Source of the DNA: Polyangiaceae bacterium
GTDB lineage: Bacteria; Myxococcota_A; Polyangia; Polyangiales; Polyangiaceae
Length of the DNA: 64,000 nucleotides
Direction of reading: 5' to 3'
NCBI GenBank assembly: GCA_029261965.1
Contig: JAJDAH010000477.1
Location: forward strand, 1 to 64,000
Position numbers and translations under genes: made by a program. Positions within the stretch are counted from its first letter, which is position 1, and each line of letters begins with the position of its first letter. The notes beneath the pieces were generated by a model. It did no database searches. It worked only from the letters and a program-made list of their open reading frames with translations, and had not been told where the DNA came from. Below are positions 24,498 to 33,176 of this stretch, one piece after another.

Positions 24498-26978
24498 ATG
24501 CGCGTTTCTTACAACTGGCTGCGCGAGCTGCTGCCGGGGCTCGATGCCCCGCCCGCCGAGGTCGCAGAACGTCTCACTCGAGCCGGCCTCGAGGTCGAGA
24601 GCCTCGACACAATCGGCGCGGGTCTCGACCGCGTGGTGCTGGCGACGGTCGAGAAAGTCGAACCGCATCCGAAGCGCGAGAAGCTCCAGCTCGTGACGGT
24701 AAACCATGGTGACGGTCGGCAGCGCGTGGTCTGCGGGGCGGCCAACGTGCCAGGGTCGGGCGGCAAGGTGGTGCTCGCCCGCGTCGGAACGACGCTCCCG
24801 GCCATCGGTGTGACGTTGACCACGCGAGACATCGGCGGAGTACCGAGCGAAGGCATGCTGCTCAGCGAGGTCGAGATGGGCCTCGGCGCCGATTCCGACG
24901 GGATCCTCGTGCTCCCGAGCGAAGCTGGCGAACCCGGCACATTGCTACCAACCGCGCTGCCCGAGGCAATGGACACCATCTACGACATCGGAGTCACGCC
25001 GAACCGACCCGACGCGCTCGGGCATGTTGGCGTGGCCCGCGACGTCGCGGCGCTTTTCGAGCTCGAGTTCGAAAAGCTCCCGGTCGAGAAACCGAAACGC
25101 GTCGCGGACGCGAAGCTCGAGGACCTGATCTCGGTCACCATCGAAGATGGCGACCGCTGTCCTCTGTATGCGGCGGCTGCCGTACTCGACGTCGAAATCC
25201 GACAATCACCGACGTGGCTGCGCTGGCGCCTACACAGTCTCGGAGTACGGCCGATCAACAACGTCGTCGACATCACGAACCTGCTGCTCTTCGAATTTGG
25301 CCAGCCAATGCACGCTTTCGATCTGGATTTGGTGCGAGGCTCGAAAATCGTCGTCCGGCGAGCAAGACCGGAAGAGCGGCTGCGCACACTCGACGGCGTG
25401 GACCGCAAGCTCGACGCCGACGACCTCGTCATCTGCGACGGAGACGGACCGACCGCGCTCGCTGGCGTCATGGGTGGCGAGACGAGCGAAATTCGGGAGA
25501 CGACGAAACGAGTCCTACTCGAATGCGCCTACTTCACGCCGCGCGGGGTTCGCCGCACGGGCCGACGCCATGGGCTTCACACCGAGTCGAGCTTCAGGTT
25601 CGAACGCGGAACCGACTGGGGTGGCGTGTCGCGAGTTCTCGACCGCGCCAAGACGTTGCTGTCGTCGCTCGCATCCGGCGCCGAAGTTCCTGGGGCGCTG
25701 CGGGTCGAGGGTGATGCGCTCACCGTACCCACCATGACTCTCCGCTCGAAGCGTCTCGACGCCCTAGTCGGCGTCGAGATCCCCTTCGACGAGGCCTGTG
25801 CATCGCTCACTCGACTCGGGCTCTCGGTGAAACGAAACGGCGGCACCGCGGAGATCACCGGCGCCTCCTGGCGCCCGGACATCGGTCGAGAAGTCGACCT
25901 GATCGAGGAGGTCGCGCGACTGCGCGGGCTCGACGAAATTCCGACGCTCCTGCCGGCCACGCCGCCGCCAGCGCCGCGAACTACAGGTCGGCTCGAGCGC
26001 CGAGCAGCGGAGATCGCCGTTTCGCTCGGTTTGAGCGAGACCGTGACCTATAGCTTCGTTTCCGAGCGAGAGCTCGAGGCCGTGCGAGCGCCAAAGTCGA
26101 CAGTTCATCTGGCCAATCCGTTGAGCGAGGAACGGAGCCGGATGCGAACGAGTCTGCTGCCCGGACTGCTCGAGACACTTCGTCGGGCACGGCGCCGCGG
26201 AGAAAAATCCGTTGGACTTTTCGCCACCGGTGCTCGGTTCCTGCCTCCTCGGGCGAAGCGCGGTTCCGACGCGCTGGCCGCGCGCCCACCCCTACCCGAA
26301 GACGAACGTCTGCTTCCCTACGAGCATCTGAGCTTCGCGGCGGCGTTGGGCGGGCCACGGCGAGCGCATCTCGAGAAACCCACCGATGTCGACGCCTTCG
26401 ACGCCAAGGGCGTCGCCGTGGAGCTCATCGAGCGGCTCACCGGACGGACCTCGAGCGTTGGACACGCCACCGGCGAGGGCACGAGCCACTTGCATCCGCG
26501 CGCGGCGGGCGAGGTGCGCATCGAGGACGAAAGGGTCGGTCTATTTGGGCCGCTTCATCCCGACGTCGTGGACGCGCTCGATCTCGACGGCCCGGCGATG
26601 ATCGTCGAGGTCGATCTCGAAGCCGTCGAACGGCTCGGCCGTCCGCGCGTCGCATTCCGGCCGATACCCCGGCTGCCCGCGGTCACTCGCGATCTAGCCC
26701 TCGTGGTGAGCGACGACGTCAGCGCTGGCGACGTCGGCCGCGCCATCGCCAAAAGCGGCGGAAAGCTCTGCGAGTCGGTCGAGCTGTTCGATCTGTTCCG
26801 GGGTGGGTCGATTCCCGACGGGCACCGGTCGCTCGCTTTTCACGTCGTCTACCGGGATCCGAAAGCCGCAACGGACCCCGACGACGCCAGGACTCTGACG
26901 GACAAGGAGGTAGATTCGCAGCACGCCTCCGTCGTCAGAGCCGTGAACGAAGAGTTCGGCGCCACGTTGAGGAAATGA
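24498..26978 (+). CDS. pheT: Phenylalanine-tRNA ligase beta subunit
   Basis: An 826-residue PheRS beta chain of bacterial length. Seen in order: start MRVSYNWLRELLPG; the EMAP/tRNA-binding domain (VEPHPKREKLQLVTVNHG); the B3/B4 region (GVTPNRPDALGHVGVARDVA; RPINNVVDITNLLLFEFGQPMHAFD); the B5 helical domain (SWRPDIGREVDLIEEVARL); the catalytic-like core; and the C-terminal ferredoxin-like anticodon-binding domain (IPRLPAVTRDLALVV, HVVYRDPKAATDPDDARTLTD). It pairs with PheS to charge tRNA-Phe. Unusually, pheS is not adjacent: the upstream gene is a divergent thioesterase. The downstream gene overlaps its stop as ATGA. Confidence 0.96.
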   Translation: MRVSYNWLRELLPGLDAPPAEVAERLTRAGLEVESLDTIGAGLDRVVLATVEKVEPHPKREKLQLVTVNHGDGRQRVVCGAANVPGSGGKVVLARVGTTLPAIGVTLTTRDIGGVPSEGMLLSEVEMGLGADSDGILVLPSEAGEPGTLLPTALPEAMDTIYDIGVTPNRPDALGHVGVARDVAALFELEFEKLPVEKPKRVADAKLEDLISVTIEDGDRCPLYAAAAVLDVEIRQSPTWLRWRLHSLGVRPINNVVDITNLLLFEFGQPMHAFDLDLVRGSKIVVRRARPEERLRTLDGVDRKLDADDLVICDGDGPTALAGVMGGETSEIRETTKRVLLECAYFTPRGVRRTGRRHGLHTESSFRFERGTDWGGVSRVLDRAKTLLSSLASGAEVPGALRVEGDALTVPTMTLRSKRLDALVGVEIPFDEACASLTRLGLSVKRNGGTAEITGASWRPDIGREVDLIEEVARLRGLDEIPTLLPATPPPAPRTTGRLERRAAEIAVSLGLSETVTYSFVSERELEAVRAPKSTVHLANPLSEERSRMRTSLLPGLLETLRRARRRGEKSVGLFATGARFLPPRAKRGSDALAARPPLPEDERLLPYEHLSFAAALGGPRRAHLEKPTDVDAFDAKGVAVELIERLTGRTSSVGHATGEGTSHLHPRAAGEVRIEDERVGLFGPLHPDVVDALDLDGPAMIVEVDLEAVERLGRPRVAFRPIPRLPAVTRDLALVVSDDVSAGDVGRAIAKSGGKLCESVELFDLFRGGSIPDGHRSLAFHVVYRDPKAATDPDDARTLTDKEVDSQHASVVRAVNEEFGATLRK

Positions 26979-27934
26979 CGCTGCGCCACCGCCCCCGGCG
27001 TCCACCTACCGCGCCTGCAGCGGGACTCGGGCTCGTGAGCGGCCTGAGCCTCGTTTTCTGCACGCTGAGCGCCCCGGCGGAGGCCCAGGCGCCAGCAAAC
27101 GAGCCTCCGGCGACGGAACAGGCCCCAGAGCCAGCCCCCGGCGCGCGGCCCGACGACGAGGCCAACCAGGCGCCTGAAGCGGCAAGAGACAGCAAGAAGG
27201 TCGACTCGACATCCGGCGACGATGAGCTTGCGGACAGAGACCTCGAAGAGACCGTGCCAGCACCGCCGCCGGCCATGCCGACAATGGCCGACCAAACACC
27301 GTTGCCCTACCTTCCGAAAGACGAATCAGATGCGGCCCGACATCGCGCGTCCGTCGGCCCGGACTTCGGTGTCATGGCGCGCCCATCGGCTGGTGACAAC
27401 GGCGATTTCTACGACCCAGGACTCACTTGGGGGGTGCACGTCCGGATGGAGGGGCCGCATTGGCTCGGCGTGCGACTTCAGTTTCTGAAAAGCAAACACG
27501 GCATCAACGCGGCTCCGAACGAGCTCTTCGCCGGAGCCGCGAATCTCGACCTCGGGGACCTCGTCGTCCATCAACTGAGCGCGCGGATCGAGCCGACCTG
27601 GCAATTCGCCGAACAGGCGCGCGCGTGGGTCGGGGTCGGCATCGGATGGGGCCGGATAGAAGCTCCGGGGCTCCGCATCGACGATATCGAGCTGCCTCGT
27701 CGAGTTTCGACAATGGTCGAGTATCCATTCGAGCTCGGGGCCTCGGTCGAGCTCATCGACGGCTGGTTGGCCCTGTCCGGCCTCTTCACGGCAGCACTCG
27801 TGAACAACCAAAGAGGAGACGTCTTCCGCAGCGCCACCATCGTCGACGGCACTGGTCAGCTGCGCCAAGTGGACGGGCTGCCAAAGTTCCGTACAGGGCT
27901 CGGCGGAATTTTGAGCATCGAGCTGATGCTTTGA
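26975..27934 (+). CDS. Putative outer-membrane beta-barrel protein
   Basis: A 319-residue exported protein. A twin-basic N-terminus and hydrophobic core end at an AQA-type cleavage site (SAPAEAQAPA, about residues 32-41). A disordered Ala/Pro/Glu-rich stretch follows to about residue 125. Residues about 128-319 alternate hydrophobic and polar strands (WGVHVRMEGPHWLGVRLQFLKS; LSARIEPTWQFAEQARAWVGVGIGWG) as in an 8- to 10-strand porin-like barrel. No family is recognised. It is translationally coupled to pheT by an ATGA overlap, an unusual association. Confidence 0.75.
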   Translation: MTLRHRPRRPPTAPAAGLGLVSGLSLVFCTLSAPAEAQAPANEPPATEQAPEPAPGARPDDEANQAPEAARDSKKVDSTSGDDELADRDLEETVPAPPPAMPTMADQTPLPYLPKDESDAARHRASVGPDFGVMARPSAGDNGDFYDPGLTWGVHVRMEGPHWLGVRLQFLKSKHGINAAPNELFAGAANLDLGDLVVHQLSARIEPTWQFAEQARAWVGVGIGWGRIEAPGLRIDDIELPRRVSTMVEYPFELGASVELIDGWLALSGLFTAALVNNQRGDVFRSATIVDGTGQLRQVDGLPKFRTGLGGILSIELML

Positions 27935-27962
27935 ACTGCGGCTCCTTGTAGGCTGTGCACCC

Positions 27963-28655
27963 GTGGCTGGCGACACTCCTCAATGGCACGTGCACACCGA
28001 GGGTGGCGGAACCGTAGGACCGGTTTCGTGGAAACGGGTGGTCGAAGGCATCCGGTCCGGCAAGGTTCCGATGGATGCTTTCCTCCGACGAAAGGGGGAC
28101 GAGTGGCGCCGCGTGGACAGCTACCCCCAATTGGCAAAGCTCGACCCCGAAAACAAGAAAACGAGCAAGTCCAAATCCAAGTCCACACCCGACACCAAAC
28201 GGGTGCTGTTCGAGAGCAAGCTAGAGCTCGAGCATGCGCGCATCCATGCCGCTGCAATCTATTGCAGCGACGGTCGGTGGGGCGAGCAGATGGACGACTT
28301 CATGCAAAACGGCCTGGGGTTGCCACGCTATGACCGACTCGCGATTCCCGGCGGCTCCGCTTGTCTGTCGGGAAACTTGACGGCGTTCCTCGCCGGACGC
28401 GACGCTGAAGAGCACCTCGCTTTTCTCATCAATGTCCACGAGCTCGAGCGCATCGTGCTCATCGCGCACGAAAGCTGCGCTTACTATCTGAAAACCCTCA
28501 AAACGCCCGAGGACAAACTCGACACCCAGCAGCGCGCCGATCTGGCTGCCGCCGCAAGGCGCATCGCTCTATTGAGGACCGAGTTGAGCGTCGAGACCTA
28601 CGTGGCTCGAGCAAGCGGCAACGGCGTCGCTTTTTTGCGCGTCGAACGCGACTAG
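27963..28655 (+). CDS. GYF_2 domain fused to beta-carbonic-anhydrase-like domain
   Basis: A 230-residue protein with two parts. Residues 6-58 form a GYF_2-type adaptor domain (WHVHTEGGGTVGPVSWKRV, then IRSGKVPMDAFLRRKGDEW). A Lys/Ser-rich linker (about 65-80) joins it to a beta-carbonic-anhydrase-like domain: C101-x-D103-x-R105 (YCSDGRWGEQ) and H169-x-x-C172 (LIAHESCAYY) keep the zinc ligands and the Asp-Arg dyad. GYF_2 domains usually mediate protein or membrane-component contacts. The CA part resembles small CA-like proteins of Deltaproteobacteria whose activity is untested. The start is GTG; no close Shine-Dalgarno is seen. Confidence 0.8.
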   Translation: MAGDTPQWHVHTEGGGTVGPVSWKRVVEGIRSGKVPMDAFLRRKGDEWRRVDSYPQLAKLDPENKKTSKSKSKSTPDTKRVLFESKLELEHARIHAAAIYCSDGRWGEQMDDFMQNGLGLPRYDRLAIPGGSACLSGNLTAFLAGRDAEEHLAFLINVHELERIVLIAHESCAYYLKTLKTPEDKLDTQQRADLAAAARRIALLRTELSVETYVARASGNGVAFLRVERD

Positions 28656-28694
28656 CGGCGTCCGCGCAAACTCGAGTTACCTCCAGAGGAGGCG

Positions 28695-30290
28695 CTACGC
28701 TTTCGGTCCGGCGTCACGAACGCCGCCGTCGGCCTCGGCAGAAAACTGCTCGAAGTTGGACTTGAACTGCGTGGCGAGTTTCTTCGCCTGCGCGTCGTAC
28801 GCGTGTCCGTCCTTCCAAGTGGTCCGCGGATCGAGCACCTCACCCGGGACGTCGGGCACGCCTTCCGGGATGCCGACATTGAAGACGGGATGGGGTTTGG
28901 TCGCGACATCCTTCAGTTTGCCTTGGATCGCCGCACGGACCATTGCGCGCGTGTGCCGGATGGCCATGCGGTTGCCCACACCGTAGGGGCCCCCGGTCCA
29001 GCCAGTGTTGACGAGCCACACCTGGGCATTGTGCTTCTCGATCTTCTCGCCGAGCAGTTTGGCGTAGGCCGTGGGATGCATCGGCAAGAACGGCGCCCCG
29101 AAACACGCGCTGAAGGTCGCCTGCGGCTCGGTCACGCCCCGCTCGGTCCCCGCTACTTTAGCGGTGTAGCCAGAGATGAAGTGATACATGGCCTGCTCGG
29201 CTGTGAGACGCGCGATCGGTGGCAGGACCCCGTAGGCGTCCGCAGTGAGCATGATGATGGTGTTCGGGTGACCGGCGACACCGCTCTGACTGGCGTTGCG
29301 GATCCGTTCGAGTTGGTATGCCGCTCGGGTATTTTCCGTGAGCTTGTCACTGTCGAGATCCAGCTCTCGGGTGTCGGGATCCATGACCACGTTTTCGAGA
29401 ACCGTCCCGTAGGAATGAACGGCGTTCCAGATGTCTGGTTCTGCTTTCTCGGAAAGCCGGATCGTCTTGGCGTAACAGCCACCTTCGAAGTTGAACGTCG
29501 CGTCGTCGCTCCACCCATGCTCGTCGTCACCGATGAGTGTGCGTTCGGGATCCGCCGAGAGCGTCGTCTTGCCGGTTCCAGAAAGGCCGAAGAAAACCGT
29601 CGCGTCGCCGGACTCGCCAACGTTGAGCGAGGCGTGCATCGGCAAAATGCCACGAATCGGCAAGAGGTAGTTGAGTAGCGAGAAAACACTCTTTTTGATC
29701 TCGCCGGCGTACTGCGTGCCACCGATGAGCACGAGCTTCTTGGCGTAGTTGACGAGGATGAACGTTTCGCTGTTGGTGCCATCCTGCTTGGGGTTCGCCT
29801 GGAAATCCGGCGCGTGCAGGACGGTGAACTCCGGGACGGCTTCCTGACGTTCGACTCTCGACGGACGAAGAAGCATCGTACGCGCGAAGAGCGAGTGCCA
29901 GGCGTTCGTGGTCACCACCCGAATCGGCAGGCCGTGGGCGGCCCCGGCACGTGCGTCTTGAACGAAGAGATCTCGACCCTGAAAATACGCACAGACCCGC
30001 GCGTGCATGCGGTCGAACATTTCCGCCTCGAAGGGGCGATTGACTTTGCCCCAGTCGATCCGCCCCTCGCTCGAGGGCTCCTTTACGATGAACTTGTCGT
30101 TGGGCGACCGACCGGTATGTTTTCCGGTCGTGACCACAAAAGCCCCGTGCGCGCTCAGCTGCCCTTCCCCCCTCGAAACCGCCTGCTCGATGAGAGCGGT
30201 GGTGGACAGGTTCCAGTACACGCGTCGGGCATTGACGACGCCGTGATTCTCGATTCCGTGACTGCTACGAACCGGCCCCAGGTGCTCCAT
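28695..30290 (-). CDS. pckA: Phosphoenolpyruvate carboxykinase (ATP)
   Basis: A 531-residue ATP-type PEPCK, which converts oxaloacetate to phosphoenolpyruvate in gluconeogenesis. Motifs seen are TTGKHTGRSPNDKFIVKEP near the N-terminus, the PEPCK-specific FFGLSGTGKTTLSADP (kinase-1a), LIGDDEHGWSDD (kinase-2/metal), FEGGCYAKTI, and the C-terminal NTGWTGGPYGVGNRM. Start choice: the ATG at 30290 is preceded by GAGGAG seven bases upstream. The frame extends to 30377 but that segment would overlap the divergent promoter region. It is divergent from a small lipoprotein gene. Confidence 0.97.
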   Translation of the reverse strand: MEHLGPVRSSHGIENHGVVNARRVYWNLSTTALIEQAVSRGEGQLSAHGAFVVTTGKHTGRSPNDKFIVKEPSSEGRIDWGKVNRPFEAEMFDRMHARVCAYFQGRDLFVQDARAGAAHGLPIRVVTTNAWHSLFARTMLLRPSRVERQEAVPEFTVLHAPDFQANPKQDGTNSETFILVNYAKKLVLIGGTQYAGEIKKSVFSLLNYLLPIRGILPMHASLNVGESGDATVFFGLSGTGKTTLSADPERTLIGDDEHGWSDDATFNFEGGCYAKTIRLSEKAEPDIWNAVHSYGTVLENVVMDPDTRELDLDSDKLTENTRAAYQLERIRNASQSGVAGHPNTIIMLTADAYGVLPPIARLTAEQAMYHFISGYTAKVAGTERGVTEPQATFSACFGAPFLPMHPTAYAKLLGEKIEKHNAQVWLVNTGWTGGPYGVGNRMAIRHTRAMVRAAIQGKLKDVATKPHPVFNVGIPEGVPDVPGEVLDPRTTWKDGHAYDAQAKKLATQFKSNFEQFSAEADGGVRDAGPKA

Positions 30291-30377
30291 GAAAACAGCT
30301 CCTCGAGTGATGGGAGGCAGGCACATACCATAAGCAGGGACCCTGGGAGCTGACCGCGCGTTTAGGTTCGAGGCCAA

Positions 30378-30740
30378 ATGATGAAAAAAATCAGCTACTT
30401 GCCAATAATAATCGCTGGACTGTCGCTCGGATGCGCCCGCGAGCTGCCGGGGCGCATCGAGTGCACGGAATTCGCCCTCCGGTCGCTCGGAACGAGGCTG
30501 GATGCCCCGATAAACCCCCCTGAACGCTTGGCCCTGCAGCGGATCGTCCGGCGGTGCCTGACCGCGCCGTACGACAGTCGCTTCCTCCAGTGCGCCTCGG
30601 AAAAGAGCGGCGCGAGCCGCGCATGCCTGCTTCCGAAATACGACCAGGTCCTAGTACCCTGCGTCGAAGCATCCGGGCCCCGGCGCTCGTGCTTCGCCGA
30701 GCTTGCCCAACGACGGGCAGCCGGTGACCGAGATGGATGA
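30378..30740 (+). CDS. Small Cys-rich lipoprotein
   Basis: A 120-residue exported protein with a lipoprotein signal (YLPIIIAGLSLGCARE; Cys at about 19). The mature part contains six further cysteines in short spacings (RIECTEF, VRRCL, LQCASE, RACLL, VPCVE, RSCFAE), suggesting disulfide bonds in the periplasm. No family is recognised. It lies 87 bases from the divergent pckA start and 54 bases before the pseudokinase gene. The start has two adjacent ATGs; either may be used. Confidence 0.65.
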   Translation: MMKKISYLPIIIAGLSLGCARELPGRIECTEFALRSLGTRLDAPINPPERLALQRIVRRCLTAPYDSRFLQCASEKSGASRACLLPKYDQVLVPCVEASGPRRSCFAELAQRRAAGDRDG

Positions 30741-30794
30741 AGCCGGCCCCCACCCCCACCCCGAATAGTGTCGCGAGATCATTGGCTTTGAGGC

Positions 30795-33056
30795 ATGGAA
30801 GCGCCGAAACCAGTCGCCGATCGTTACCGCTTCCTCAAGGCGCTTCGCGGAAGCTCGAAGACGCTGATCTGGCTGGCGACTGACGACGAAACCAATCAGA
30901 CGGTCGTCGCTTCGCTTCTGCCCAAAGCGCGAGCGGCTGGAATCAAGCCGCTCACACAAGTCACCCACCCGCACCTAGCGAAGATCCATGCGGTCGTGGA
31001 GAAGTTCGACCGCGACAGTCTTCCGTCGGAGGAGGCGCGCGCCGACGGAGCAGTCGTCATCGCGGAGTATGTGCCGGGAAGGACTTTACATCAGCGGCTC
31101 GAGTCAGGCTCGCTCGATCCGAACAAGGCGGTGCAGGTCGTGATGCGCCTCGCCAAGGCGCTCCGCGCCATCCACGACAAGGGTGGAGTGCACGGGGCCG
31201 TCAGCCCACGCAGCGTCATCGTCACGCGAGCCGAGCTCGGCGTGGTCCCCGTGCTCACCCAGCTGCTCGCCGCTCCGAACGGGGCCTATTGTTCACCCGA
31301 GCGCGTCACCGGCGGTGGCCCGAGCAAAGAAGACGACACGTGGGCGCTGCACTCGACGCTCTACGCCGCGCTCACCGGGCGCCCGCCCTTCTCCGGCGAA
31401 TCGCGGAAAGAGCTCGCTCGCATGATCCTCGCCGGCAAGCCCGTGCCGTTGTCGGCGTTCGGCGTGGAAGATCCCGAGCTTCAGACGTTGCTCACCTCCG
31501 GCGTGACCGGCAAGCCGGACACTCGAGTCTCCACCGTGAAGGCGCTCGAAACGGAGCTTGCCACGTGGAGCCGGCGCTCGGGTGGCGACAGCCCGCCTCC
31601 GTCGCAAGCCCCACCGAGCATTCAGCTCGAGACGGTGCCCGACGAAAAGCCGGGAGATACGGCGCCCCCGCCACCGGCAGTGGACGACGAGGGAATTACC
31701 GAAGCGGTGCTCGAGCCCACGAGCCCGAACGCGAATCTGAAAACCAGCGTCTACGCCATGCCGGCGCAGCGGCCGTCGGCGAAAAAGAAGAGCGACGACC
31801 CGCCTCCAGACGTCGAGGTCAAGCGGCCGAGCATTCACGACCAGGAAGACATCCTGATGGCGCTCGCTTCGCAACCCTCAGCGGCCGAAGGGGGCGACCA
31901 AGAGCCGCGCCTCGTCGAAGACGATGACGACAGCGAAGGGGATCGTCCGACCCAGCCGCGCACCGACGACGTTGCGAAAACCGACGATGTGAAGCCGGCG
32001 AGCAAGGACTCCGAGAAGAAAGAAGACAAGAAAACCTCGGGCAACGACGAGAAGAAAATTTCCCGCGCCGGGGTGGAGAAAAAGCCCGCCAAGGACAACG
32101 AGAAATCGAAAGCCCCCGCCCCCGAAGGCAGCAAGAAGGCGGCAAAGAAGAAACCGGCGGCGGCTCGCGAGCCCGAAGAGGAAACGAAGTCCTCGGGTGG
32201 ACTTTGGATTTATGCGCTGCTTGCAGTGCTCGTCGTTGTTGGCATCGTTTACGCGAAGCGTTCCTCGGACGAAGCAGGCCCGAGCAAACCGACGCCGACC
32301 GCCACCACGACAACGGACCCAAGCCCGACGGTGACGACCAAAACGACCGCAGCACCGACGAACAGCGCGGCGCCGATGAACAGCGCGGTACCGGCGAACG
32401 GCGCGCTGCCAATCAGTAGCGCCGCGCCGATGAACAGCGCGGCACCGGACGCCGCCTCATCCGCTGGCCCGAAACCGTCCGCTGCGCCCACCCCAACGGC
32501 CGCACCAACGGCCGCACCAACAGCAACGCCAACGGCAACGGCGGCGCCAACACCGACCGCGGCAGCGGCTCCCAAGGGAGTCGGGGAATGCGTGGCCCAG
32601 TACTACCCCGAAGCGACTTTCAAGAACGCCGACGGCTTCGAGTTTGTCTGCGAGCTCACTGATCCCCGCAAAGTCGCCACCAAAATGCACTCGAAGATCG
32701 TCGTCGGTGGTCTGGGCAAGCTCACCGAAGGCATGCGCATCTGGTCGCAGCTCAGCTGGTACGAAATGGCCTCGGTATCCGTCGCCCGAGCCGGGTGCTG
32801 CCCGTCTGCCGCGCCACTCAAGCTACCGCACCCGAGCGAAGCGTGTCCTGACCTGGCCGCCGCGTTGACGGCGTTGGGCGTCGCCCGGACCAAGAACAAA
32901 GATGCCTCGATCGAAATCATGGCGTTCCACGACACGGTCGGCTGCTACTTCGACAAGAACTACCCGAAGCCCTACCGCTACAAACAGCGCCCCTCGGGCC
33001 CGAACCGCACCATGTTCGAAGGGTTGATCGAAGACGCGCCGACGCCGGGCAACTGA
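30795..33056 (+). CDS. Membrane-anchored pseudokinase with Cys-containing external domain
   Basis: A 753-residue protein. Residues about 10-255 have a Hanks kinase fold (IAEYVPGRTLHQRLESGSL; YCSPERVTGGGPSKEDDTWALHSTLYAALTGRPPF), but key residues are lost: no VAxK lysine (VVASLLP), HRDxKPxN is HGAVSPRSV, and no DFG (VLTQL). It is therefore probably catalytically dead. A long acidic/Lys-rich cytoplasmic linker follows, then a membrane helix (about 470-488, LWIYALLAVLVVVGIVYA), a Thr/Pro/Ala/Asn-Ser repeat region, and a C-terminal external domain with six cysteines (GECVAQYY, FVCELT, AGCCPSA, EACPD, VGCYFD). It may be a signalling scaffold. Confidence 0.85.
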   Translation: MEAPKPVADRYRFLKALRGSSKTLIWLATDDETNQTVVASLLPKARAAGIKPLTQVTHPHLAKIHAVVEKFDRDSLPSEEARADGAVVIAEYVPGRTLHQRLESGSLDPNKAVQVVMRLAKALRAIHDKGGVHGAVSPRSVIVTRAELGVVPVLTQLLAAPNGAYCSPERVTGGGPSKEDDTWALHSTLYAALTGRPPFSGESRKELARMILAGKPVPLSAFGVEDPELQTLLTSGVTGKPDTRVSTVKALETELATWSRRSGGDSPPPSQAPPSIQLETVPDEKPGDTAPPPPAVDDEGITEAVLEPTSPNANLKTSVYAMPAQRPSAKKKSDDPPPDVEVKRPSIHDQEDILMALASQPSAAEGGDQEPRLVEDDDDSEGDRPTQPRTDDVAKTDDVKPASKDSEKKEDKKTSGNDEKKISRAGVEKKPAKDNEKSKAPAPEGSKKAAKKKPAAAREPEEETKSSGGLWIYALLAVLVVVGIVYAKRSSDEAGPSKPTPTATTTTDPSPTVTTKTTAAPTNSAAPMNSAVPANGALPISSAAPMNSAAPDAASSAGPKPSAAPTPTAAPTAAPTATPTATAAPTPTAAAAPKGVGECVAQYYPEATFKNADGFEFVCELTDPRKVATKMHSKIVVGGLGKLTEGMRIWSQLSWYEMASVSVARAGCCPSAAPLKLPHPSEACPDLAAALTALGVARTKNKDASIEIMAFHDTVGCYFDKNYPKPYRYKQRPSGPNRTMFEGLIEDAPTPGN
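32350..32570 (+). repeat. Ala/Pro/Thr/Asn-Ser low-complexity repeat in the pseudokinase
   Basis: Imperfect repeats of an ATGAACAGCGCG-like unit encode MNSAAP/MNSAVP copies, followed by runs of PTAAPTA and PTATPTA. They form a flexible spacer between the membrane helix and the external domain. Confidence 0.75.
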
Positions 33057-33176
33057 GCCAGCTGGTCGCTTGGACGATCGGCGACTCGGCCAAACGATCT
33101 GCGCGGAGCTGCAGTGAGCAGGGGAACGTCGCGGTGCTGCTCCACAAGCTGACGGATTCGGAGTGATCGACGTGCT

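Noticed and set aside
30795-33056. Initial call as an active Ser/Thr kinase
   Set aside because: The Lys, HRD and DFG residues are all missing, so it was re-assigned as a pseudokinase.
33057-33176. Gap between pseudokinase and map checked for a terminator
   Set aside because: No strong hairpin with a T-run was found on either strand.
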